Source: Pseudovibrio sp000156235 (lineage in GTDB: Bacteria > Pseudomonadota > Alphaproteobacteria > Rhizobiales > Stappiaceae). Taken from it: 64,000 nucleotides of DNA. The position numbers and the translations under genes were made by a program. Position 1 is the first letter of the stretch; the number at the start of each line of letters is the position of its first letter. Below are positions 1 through 6,596 of the stretch, one piece after another. The stretch covers positions 434,001 through 498,000 of the forward strand of contig NZ_DS996806.1 in assembly GCF_000156235.1 (NCBI RefSeq). The letters run 5' to 3'. Below the pieces are notes generated by a model. The model searched no databases, was not told where the DNA came from, and was given only the letters and a program-made list of their open reading frames with translations.

Positions 1-251
1 CGCGGGCTCCCTCTCGGACAGACGCGACAGGCACGTTTGCGCATCATAGATGCGCTTTCATGCCTTTGACAGTTTCCTGTCACCACCGGACGCCCTCCGG
101 AACGACCCCAAGCTCCCTACTACCACTGTGGTCTCAATAGGGTATGGCGCTTCACCGGACCTCCCGACACGATACGTTACCTCATGCCGGTAGCCCAACC
201 CCGCCCACGCCACGGAGCGGACGGTCCACTCCTGCCCGAATGCGTGGGCAC
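1..251 (-). mobile_element. possible 5' end of a group II intron (partial, runs off the left edge)
   Basis: No open frame of gene length is seen here, but the minus strand is rich in stems: 242-249 pairs with 203-210 (GCGTGGGC/GCCCACGC), a GAAA-capped GACAG/CTGTC hairpin lies near 66-80, and a GCGCATC/GATGCGC hairpin lies near 39-55. Read on the minus strand, a GTGCCC start at 251 resembles the GUGYG-type 5' end of group II introns. The two upstream exon hexamer/pentamer candidates (TCTCTC at 252-257, TCCTA at 258-262) each find a partner inside (GAGAGG at 10-15, TAGGG at 115-119, each with one G-U pair), in the order expected for EBS2 then EBS1. The reverse-transcriptase gene would lie outside the window. 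It could instead be another structured RNA. The 8-bp stem starting at intron base 3 is not typical and lowers confidence. Confidence 0.35.
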
Positions 252-364
252 GAGAGATAGGATAGGGCGGATTTTGGGAAGGGGGGATAAGTTTTGTGAG
301 GGTGTCGCCAGAGCTTAGTGAAATGCTGCCAAGCCCTGACGTACTTTCTGTGATTAGAGCGGCG

Positions 365-1162
365 CTAACCGCCGAAACTTCGGACCAGACTGCCCGCGAT
401 CAGTTGCCAGCCGTCGACAAGCACAAAGAAGATAAGCTTGAAGGGCAGGGAGATCACGATTGGTGGCAGCATCATCATACCCATGGACATGAGAACGGAT
501 GCGATCACGAGGTCGATGATCAGGAACGGGAGATACAGCAAGAAGCCGATCTCGAATGCGCGACGCAATTCACTGATCATGAAGGCTGGTACCAGAACAC
601 GGAGGCTGAGATCCTCTGGTGTTTCTGGTGTCGGTGCCTTGGCGAGTTCCTGAAAGAGCAGCAGATCAGATTCACGCACTTGCTGACGCATGAACTGATG
701 GAATGGCTCGGAGGCACGCTCAAAGGCTTCCTGCGGCTCGATGGTTCCTTCAATCATGGGCTTTGCGCCCAGATCCCATGCGGTTTCAAAGGCAGGCATC
801 ATGACGAATGCTGTCAGGAACAAGGCAAGGGAAAGCATGACCGCGTTTGGTGGGGCAGTCTGCAAACCGATGGCTGAGCGGAGCAGGGAGAGCACCACAA
901 CAATACGTGTGAAGCTCGTCACCATGATCAGGATGCTTGGCGCAAGAGAAAGCACCGTTAACAGCATGACCAGCTGAACGGCGCGCTCTGTTACGGAATC
1001 GCCTTCTCCACCGCCGAAGTCAATTGAGATGCTTTGTGCGGCGGCAGGACCAAACCAGAAAAGAAAGAGAGCGAAAACCAAAAGGCCAATTTGCCCTTTG
1101 CTTCCGCCCAACTTTGCTTTCACCAATCCCGCAAAATTATTTAGTGTTGGCCTCAATGTCAT
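365..1162 (-). CDS. fliP: flagellar type III export protein FliP
   Basis: FliP is a core inner-membrane component of the flagellar export gate, assembling with FliQ and FliR into the FliPQR channel. The 265-residue product has a cleavable-looking N-terminal hydrophobic segment ending in PAAAQS, then the family hallmark LSLAPSILIMVTSFTRIVVVLS and further membrane segments near the C terminus ending in DGWQL and SLV. Its length is normal for the family. It overlaps the 3' end of fliO by 26 bp, so the two are translationally coupled on the leftward strand. fliQ, fliR and flhB sit across the divergent promoter region, so all gate components are encoded here. Confidence 0.96.
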   Translation of the reverse strand: MTLRPTLNNFAGLVKAKLGGSKGQIGLLVFALFLFWFGPAAAQSISIDFGGGEGDSVTERAVQLVMLLTVLSLAPSILIMVTSFTRIVVVLSLLRSAIGLQTAPPNAVMLSLALFLTAFVMMPAFETAWDLGAKPMIEGTIEPQEAFERASEPFHQFMRQQVRESDLLLFQELAKAPTPETPEDLSLRVLVPAFMISELRRAFEIGFLLYLPFLIIDLVIASVLMSMGMMMLPPIVISLPFKLIFFVLVDGWQLIAGSLVRSFGG

Positions 1163-2615
1163 CTAGCAGGTCTGCCATTTCCTTTGCGATGCCATCCATG
1201 GCTTCTTGCGGGTCTTCTTTAGGTGGTGTTTTGTCAGTTTTCTTCGCAGCTGGCTTCGAAGCTTTTGGCTTCTCTTCCTGTTTTGGCTGCTTGGCAGGCT
1301 CTTTGGCCTTTTCAGCTTTTGCAGGCTTCTTCGCCTCAGACTTTTCTGCCGGCTTCTGGTCCTCAGCTTTCGCAGGCTTTTGCTCTGCTGCTGGCGTTGC
1401 TTCTGCTTCCGTCTTGGCTGCAGGTTCTTTTGCTACAGGCTCTTTTGGCTGTTCGGCAGGTTTTGCCTCAGCTGCCTTTTCCGGCGTTGCTGCTGGTTTC
1501 TCAGCAGCCTGCTTTTCTGGAGTTGCAGCTGGTTTGTCTGCTGGAGCTGCTTCCGGCTTCGGCTCTTCCTTCTTTTCGTCCTGTGCTTTGGCTGGAGCCT
1601 CGTTGACACGTGGACGCATGAAGGCGCTGGCTGCCTTTGCTGCCGGGCCATTCATTGGTGGCCGCATTGCAGCTTTTGGAATTGGCTTGTTGGATGGCGC
1701 TGTCTCAACCTTTGGCTCTTCAGCTTTTACAGCAGGTTTTTCAGCAACTGGTGCCTTAGGTTCAGCGGCCTTCGGTGCTGGCTTCTCTACGGCAGGTGCC
1801 TGAGGCTCAGCTGCTTTTGGCGCAGGCTTTGGCTGGTTGAAGCCAACATTACGTGCAGGTGCCGGACGTGCGGAGATCGGACGGGCTGCTACCTTCTGAA
1901 CGCCACGGGCGCCGCCGATGGTTGGCGTTTGAAGCGCTGTTGGCTTGTTTGCTGTAGCCGCTGGAGCAGGAGCTGCTGCCATCGGCTTTGCAGCGCGAAG
2001 TGGTGCAGTCTGTGGTGCTGCGATAACTTTCTCGCGCTGAGGTGCTGCAACCGTTGGCGCAGGCACTGCCACTGCTGGCTGAACAGGTGCCTTGGTTTCC
2101 GGCGTCTGTTTTGGATCAGGACGCGTAACCGGTGCTGGCTTTGGTTCTGCCGGAGCAGGAGCCGGGGTTGGCGCTGGAGCGGCCTCTTCTCCCCAGTTCA
2201 GGCGAGCGGTTGGTTCGCCCGTTCCCTGTGCCTGCTCAACGGCTGCTGGTGCTGCACCGGTCTGGCCATTACCTGCGTACATCTGTTGTCCGCGCGGCGG
2301 CGTAGAAACCGGCATGCCGCGGATGATGCCCTGTTCGACCACAACATCATTTGCCCCACCAATCATGATGAGGTGCTCGACATTATCTCTGCGCACGAGG
2401 AGAAGTCTGCGTCGCGCATCAATGTCGGTTGCATCCATGATGGCCAGGCGAGGCTGGCGACTTCGCGAACCTTTGTAGCTGGTTCGGGCAAAGCGTTTCA
2501 AAAGCGGAATGCACACCGCGATGAGAACCGCGATAATCAGCATGGCCAGTACGACAGCAAGAAGCTGCGCGCTTCCCTGAGACATACCGGTGGTTTGGGC
2601 CAGCCAGTCAGGCAT
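1137..2615 (-). CDS. fliO: FliO-type flagellar biosynthesis protein with a very long low-complexity tail
   Basis: The first ~100 residues match the FliO family in layout: a single membrane segment (about residues 18-38, LLAVVLAMLIIAVLIAVCIPLL) followed by a basic cytoplasmic segment with RRRLLLVRRDNVEHLIMIGG, the usual FliO/MopB core. FliO helps assemble the FliPQR gate, and the gene directly precedes and overlaps fliP. FliO proteins are often only 100-200 residues. Here about 350 further residues are almost entirely A, P, K, E and T, with repeated KPAAEPKAP-like blocks. This tail is probably disordered, and its role is unknown. The start is ATG at 2615. The tail makes a long but meaningless open frame on the opposite strand. 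Confidence 0.88.
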   Translation of the reverse strand: MPDWLAQTTGMSQGSAQLLAVVLAMLIIAVLIAVCIPLLKRFARTSYKGSRSRQPRLAIMDATDIDARRRLLLVRRDNVEHLIMIGGANDVVVEQGIIRGMPVSTPPRGQQMYAGNGQTGAAPAAVEQAQGTGEPTARLNWGEEAAPAPTPAPAPAEPKPAPVTRPDPKQTPETKAPVQPAVAVPAPTVAAPQREKVIAAPQTAPLRAAKPMAAAPAPAATANKPTALQTPTIGGARGVQKVAARPISARPAPARNVGFNQPKPAPKAAEPQAPAVEKPAPKAAEPKAPVAEKPAVKAEEPKVETAPSNKPIPKAAMRPPMNGPAAKAASAFMRPRVNEAPAKAQDEKKEEPKPEAAPADKPAATPEKQAAEKPAATPEKAAEAKPAEQPKEPVAKEPAAKTEAEATPAAEQKPAKAEDQKPAEKSEAKKPAKAEKAKEPAKQPKQEEKPKASKPAAKKTDKTPPKEDPQEAMDGIAKEMADLLDDIEANTK

Positions 2616-3060
2616 GAATGTTCCTCAACTCGTATTCAACATTCAGCGGACCATCTGCATGAGCAAACAGCCCGGAACTGGGGTACGAATCCCCGCATTA
2701 ACTCATGCGCGCATTTGTAACCTATAGTTTATGTAGAATGAACAGTTTAGAAGGGTGAAGTTTGTGGCGTTACCCGAGTTTTTGCGCGAAAATCGCGAAA
2801 TGGGCCTCTTGGCTAGGTGAATTTTGCTAGCTGGGCAAAATTTTCCACTCCCGCTGCCGCAATTCTTAATAGGTTCTGAAGGTGTTGATTCTGTCCGGTG
2901 ACTCGTCGGAGCGTGATTTTGGCTATTCCCCTGCTTTTTAAGGATTCTTCGGTGTGTAATTCTTAATGGAACCTTAATATTAACCTTTTGTTAACCATTG
3001 CCTAGGCACTTTCTTCCTAGTTTAATTTAACAAATCTGTTCTCATAGGTTGTGCTGTCAG
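2616..3060. promoter_or_regulatory. divergent flagellar promoter region (fliO / flgB)
   Basis: This 445-bp AT-rich gap separates the leftward fliOP genes from the rightward flgBC-fliE-fliQR-flhB genes and must hold both promoters. It contains two tandem CtrA boxes (described separately). It also holds an inverted repeat AATTTTGC/GCAAAATT at 2820-2842, whose loop is TAGCTGG. I see no coding frame in it. Confidence 0.7.
2963..2994 (+). promoter_or_regulatory. two tandem CtrA binding boxes upstream of flgB
   Basis: Two copies of the alphaproteobacterial CtrA consensus TTAA-N7-TTAA lie side by side. The first is TTAATGGAACCTTAA at 2963-2977. The second is TTAACCTTTTGTTAA at 2980-2994, followed by CC, which gives the extended TTAACC match. 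They lie about 70-100 bp before the flgB start. CtrA is the master activator of early flagellar genes in many alphaproteobacteria, and its kinase CckA is encoded at the end of this same gene run. Binding is inferred from the motif only. Confidence 0.78.
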
Positions 3061-3465
3061 ATGGCCTTAACTGATCTCCCGATGTTTCAGGCGTTGCGCC
3101 AGAAAATGCAATGGCACCAACAACGTCAGGGTGTGCTTGCGGAAAACGTCGCAAATGCGGACACGCCGGGATACCGCAGTAAAGACCTTAAGGAACTGAG
3201 CTTCTCCGACATGGTGGATGCTGAGCAGGGAACCGGGGCGCTGCGCCCTGTGGTGACGAGTGCCGGGCATATTACCAGCGGGGGCATCAGCGCGGGCGTT
3301 GGGACGAAAGTTTCCAAGGCGTCCAGCTTTGAAAGAACACCGGATGGCAACAGCGTGGTTCTTGAAGAGCAGATGATGAAGATCGCTCAGAACCAGATCG
3401 ACTATCAGACTGCGACGAGCCTTTATTCGCGCAGCCTTGGCATGTTGAAGAGCGCGCTGAAGTGA
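3061..3465 (+). CDS. flgB: flagellar basal-body rod protein FlgB
   Basis: FlgB is a proximal rod protein of the flagellar basal body, exported to the periplasm by the FliPQR/FlhAB apparatus. The 134-residue product carries the rod-protein N-terminal signature (LAENVANADTPGYRSKDL, near residues 29-46) and the C-terminal amphipathic helix typical of axial proteins (QNQIDYQTATSLYSRSLGMLKSAL). I start it at the ATG at 3061, because the in-frame TTG at 3049 adds only MCCQ and lacks homology. It is the first gene of the rightward flagellar run. Confidence 0.93.
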   Translation: MALTDLPMFQALRQKMQWHQQRQGVLAENVANADTPGYRSKDLKELSFSDMVDAEQGTGALRPVVTSAGHITSGGISAGVGTKVSKASSFERTPDGNSVVLEEQMMKIAQNQIDYQTATSLYSRSLGMLKSALK

Positions 3466-3522
3466 TGATTGAGAGCAGTTGCTGTGATGTGAGCGGCATC
3501 AGAGCAAATGTGGGAGGGGCCC

Positions 3523-3933
3523 ATGGATTTTATTAAGTCGATGTTTATTGCGGCGTCCGGTCTGAAAGCTCAGACGGGTCGTATGCGTGTGATCGCAGAA
3601 AACATTGCGAACGCTGATTCCACTGGTCAGACACCAGGTGAGGATCCGTATCGCCGTAAGGTTCCTACATTTTCCAGCAGCTTTGACGCCAAGGTTGAGG
3701 CTGAGCTGGTGAAGCTTGGCCGAGTTCGTGAGGACAAAAGCGAGTTCAAGCTGCGTTATGAGCCAGACCATCCGGCAGCGAACGACAAAGGCTATGTGAA
3801 GATGCCGAATGTGAATACGCTGGTTGAGATGGCGGACATGCAGGAAGCTACACGCTCTTATGAGGCAAACCTGAACGTAGTGAAGTCTTCCCGCTCCATG
3901 ATGCAGAAAACACTCGACATTCTTAGAGGTTGA
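3523..3933 (+). CDS. flgC: flagellar basal-body rod protein FlgC
   Basis: FlgC is a second proximal rod subunit. It shows the N-terminal axial-protein motif (MRVIAENIANADSTG, about residues 21-35) and a C-terminal helix (YEANLNVVKSSRSMMQKTLDILRG). The start at 3523 is chosen because a strong Shine-Dalgarno sequence, GGGAGGGG at 3512-3519, sits just before it. The in-frame ATG at 3508 lies upstream of that site and would add five residues. The 136-residue length is normal. It lies 57 bp after flgB and 35 bp before fliE. Confidence 0.94.
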   Translation: MDFIKSMFIAASGLKAQTGRMRVIAENIANADSTGQTPGEDPYRRKVPTFSSSFDAKVEAELVKLGRVREDKSEFKLRYEPDHPAANDKGYVKMPNVNTLVEMADMQEATRSYEANLNVVKSSRSMMQKTLDILRG

Positions 3934-3968
3934 TGACCGGTTGGCTGACACCGGAAGGAGATACAATC

Positions 3969-4277
3969 ATGTCTAATGCTTCTATTGCTGCAAGTGCATA
4001 TGCAAACACAGCAAAGCTGAGCAATCCGCTTGAAGCTGCCAGTGAGACTGGTGATAAGAGCGGTGCCTTTGGCAATATGGTCCAGTCTGCGATCAGCGAG
4101 ATCAATGAGAGTGGCCAGATTGCTGATGTGCAGTCTCTCGATCTGCTGCAGGGCAAGGCCAATGTGGTGGATGTTGTGACCGCTGTTGCTGAGACCGAGC
4201 TGGCTCTGGAAACCGTTGTTTCTGTTCGTGACCGCGTTATTTCTGCGTATGAAGAAATTATGCGGATGCCAATCTGA
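3969..4277 (+). CDS. fliE: flagellar hook-basal body complex protein FliE
   Basis: FliE is the small protein joining the MS ring to the rod and is among the first rod-type substrates exported. The 102-residue product has the FliE-like C-terminal half (VVDVVTAVAETELALETVVSVRDRVISAYEEIMRMPI). The start at 3969 is preceded by AAGGAG at 3955-3960. A longer in-frame extension from 3930 would overlap the end of flgC and has no ribosome site. The position after flgBC is the usual one. Confidence 0.92.
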   Translation: MSNASIAASAYANTAKLSNPLEAASETGDKSGAFGNMVQSAISEINESGQIADVQSLDLLQGKANVVDVVTAVAETELALETVVSVRDRVISAYEEIMRMPI

Positions 4278-4333
4278 TTGGTTCGCTTTATGTGAGGTGT
4301 CAGTGAACTAAGGGAAATGGTGGTTAGAACACA

Positions 4334-4600
4334 ATGACCGGAGCAGAAGTGCTGGATATTGCCAGCGAAGGCATATGGACACTTATTCTGGTGTCGGCCC
4401 CCGTTATGCTTATCGGGCTTCTGGTTGGTGTGATTGTGGCGCTGTTTCAGGCACTGACACAAATTCAGGAACAGACGCTGGTGTTTGTTCCCAAGATCCT
4501 GAGCATCTTCATTGCGTTGCTTGTGACACTTCCCTTCATGGGGGAGTTGATGAATTCTTTTACAAACCGCATTGCCGGGTTGATTATCTCCGGATATTGA
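4334..4600 (+). CDS. fliQ: flagellar type III export protein FliQ
   Basis: This is an 88-residue protein with two membrane helices (about 14-38 and 51-72) flanking the conserved FQALTQIQEQTL stretch. It is the classic FliQ layout and length. FliQ packs around FliP and FliR in the inner-membrane export gate. It starts at ATG 4334 and is followed after 43 bp by fliR, as in many flagellar operons. Confidence 0.96.
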   Translation: MTGAEVLDIASEGIWTLILVSAPVMLIGLLVGVIVALFQALTQIQEQTLVFVPKILSIFIALLVTLPFMGELMNSFTNRIAGLIISGY

Positions 4601-4643
4601 GCGAGATACAGCGCAAGGCGACGCGCATTCTGGGGGCAATTCT

Positions 4644-5417
4644 GTGACGATCAATCTGGATTTTTTACCGGTGATCGTCGTTAGCTTTCTGCTGATGTTT
4701 GCGCGTATTGGTACGATGATCATGCTCGTGCCAGCGTTTGGTGAAACCTTCATTCCTGTTCGCGTTCGTCTGACCATCGCTCTGCTGCTAACCTATGTGT
4801 TCCTGCCAATCAACTCCAATCTCTATCCTGATGATGTGATGAGCAGCTTGCCCAAGCTTCTGGCGTTGCTGGGCGGGGAGCTGATGGTCGGGTTCTTCAT
4901 TGGTTTGTCCATGAAGCTGATTTCCTATGCACTCTCTGTGGCTGGTACGATCATGGCGAACCAATCCGGCCTTGCGTTTGCGATGGGCGGGGATGCGACG
5001 AACTCCGGTCAGCAGGGAGCGTTGATGGGCAACTTCCTCAACGTGCTGGGCATTTGCATGGTGTTCGTGACGAACCTGCACTACGTGATGATTGCGGCCA
5101 TGCAGGACAGCTTTGTGCTGTTTCCTCCCGGCAATCCGCTGCCGGTTGGTGACCTTTCCACGCTGGCGGTTGAGACGGTGACGCACATGTTCTCCGTGGC
5201 TGTGCGTCTGGGCGCACCGTTTATTGTGGTCGGGATCGTGTTTTACTTCAGTCTGGGCTTGCTGAATAAGCTGATGCCTCAGATGCAGATCTTCTTCATC
5301 GCCATGCCGGTCAACATTATGATCGGCTTTGGCATCTTTCTGCTGCTGCTTTCCACTCTGATGGGCTACTATCTGTCAGAGTTCCGCGAAGCACTTCAGC
5401 CGTTCCTTTTGAATTAG
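4644..5417 (+). CDS. fliR: flagellar type III export protein FliR
   Basis: FliR is the third component of the FliPQR gate. The 257-residue product has about six hydrophobic segments. It includes the family region LVPAFGETFIPVRVRLTIALLL near residues 29-50 and a C-terminal segment MIGFGIFLLLLSTLMGYYL. It begins with GTG at 4644, since no ATG gives the full N terminus. It ends 10 bp before flhB, so the two are very likely co-translated. Confidence 0.95.
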   Translation: MTINLDFLPVIVVSFLLMFARIGTMIMLVPAFGETFIPVRVRLTIALLLTYVFLPINSNLYPDDVMSSLPKLLALLGGELMVGFFIGLSMKLISYALSVAGTIMANQSGLAFAMGGDATNSGQQGALMGNFLNVLGICMVFVTNLHYVMIAAMQDSFVLFPPGNPLPVGDLSTLAVETVTHMFSVAVRLGAPFIVVGIVFYFSLGLLNKLMPQMQIFFIAMPVNIMIGFGIFLLLLSTLMGYYLSEFREALQPFLLN

Positions 5418-5427
5418 CGAGGAGCTG

Positions 5428-6504
5428 ATGGCTGAAGATACCGACGATTCGGAGAAAACCGAGGACCCCACGCAAAAGCGGCTCGATGATGCATTCGAGA
5501 AAGGGGACATACCAAAATCGCAGGAAGTGAGCTCGTGGTTCTCGTTGGTGGGTACCGCTTTGGTGATATCTTTCCTCGCGCCCACAATGGTTTCGAGCGT
5601 TTCTACGATTTTAAAGGGATTTTTTGCCCATGCGGACACAATTGCTGTTGATCCGGGTGCGCTTGTTTTCCTTTTAGAAATAACTGGGCCCGAAATACTT
5701 GGTGTGGTGGCACTGCCGTTGCTGACGCTCATGGCGCTCGCCGTGGTTGGAAACGTGGTTCAGCATAAGCCGCTTTGGACTGCGGAGCGATTGAAGCCGA
5801 AGCTGAACAAGATCTCGCCGCTTTCAGGGATGAAGAGACTGTTCTCCAAAGACAGCCTCGCCAACTTCCTGAAGGGGCTGGTAAAGATCATTGCGGTGGC
5901 GGCGGCGGTTTTTCTGGTGTTGTGGCCAGAAAGAGACCGGTTGGACACGGTGGTGTTCAGAGAAACGGGCCTTGTGCTGGAGGAGGTTCGTGAACTCGCC
6001 ATTATGGTGATTGGGGCAATTCTTGCGCTTATGACTGTTGTTGCCGGGGCCGATCTGGTCTGGCAGCGCAAAAAATGGTTCGAAAAGCAGAAGATGACCC
6101 AGCAGGAAGTGAAAGAGGAATACAAGCAATCTGAGGGTGATCCCAAGATTAAAGCCAAAATTCGAGAGTTGCGCCTTCAGCGTTCACGCAACAGAATGAT
6201 GGCAAGTGTGCCGGATGCGACGGTTGTTATTACAAACCCGACCCACTACGCGGTTGCTCTGAGCTATGAAGAGGGCATGGGAGCGCCGCAGTGTGTTGCG
6301 CTCGGGGTGGATGACTTGGCGCTCCGCATTCGAGAGGTTGCGAAAGAATCTGATGTGCCGATCGTGGAGAACCCTCCACTGGCACGTGCGTTGTACGCAT
6401 CGATTGAGTTGAACGATTATGTGCCTGAGGAGCACTACGCCGCGGTTGCGAAGGTGATTGGTTATGTCATGCAGCTGCGTAAAAAGAGGAGCTGGCGGTC
6501 TTAA
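5428..6504 (+). CDS. flhB: flagellar export switch protein FlhB
   Basis: FlhB controls the change in export specificity from rod/hook proteins to filament proteins. The 358-residue product begins with the usual EDTDDSEKTEDPTQKRLDDA segment and has four membrane helices in the first ~220 residues. It carries the autocleavage motif NPTH at residues 270-273 in its cytoplasmic domain, so self-processing is expected. A GAGGAG ribosome site lies just before ATG 5428. It closes the export-gate gene run. Confidence 0.97.
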   Translation: MAEDTDDSEKTEDPTQKRLDDAFEKGDIPKSQEVSSWFSLVGTALVISFLAPTMVSSVSTILKGFFAHADTIAVDPGALVFLLEITGPEILGVVALPLLTLMALAVVGNVVQHKPLWTAERLKPKLNKISPLSGMKRLFSKDSLANFLKGLVKIIAVAAAVFLVLWPERDRLDTVVFRETGLVLEEVRELAIMVIGAILALMTVVAGADLVWQRKKWFEKQKMTQQEVKEEYKQSEGDPKIKAKIRELRLQRSRNRMMASVPDATVVITNPTHYAVALSYEEGMGAPQCVALGVDDLALRIREVAKESDVPIVENPPLARALYASIELNDYVPEEHYAAVAKVIGYVMQLRKKRSWRS

Positions 6505-6596
6505 CAGCGCGGGAGTGCTGGAGTGTCGGCTTTTGAGCGGATTATTCTCATGGCGAAAGAGTCAAGGTGTCTGCGGGTAGCCGTAGAGAGGGTAAG

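Noticed and set aside
1..251. tmRNA, RNase P RNA or 6S RNA
   Set aside because: The key conserved stretches of these RNAs (for example the RNase P GAGGAAAGUCC-type block) were not found. A group II intron end fits somewhat better, though not surely.
1206..2720. Long open frame (about 504 codons) on the plus strand opposite fliO
   Set aside because: It is the antisense reading of the A/P/K-rich fliO tail and gives a C/W/R/L-rich sequence without any family pattern. fliO itself has the FliO core.
3049..3060. Upstream TTG start for flgB
   Set aside because: It adds only MCCQ, has no homology, and lacks a ribosome site. The ATG at 3061 fits the family start.
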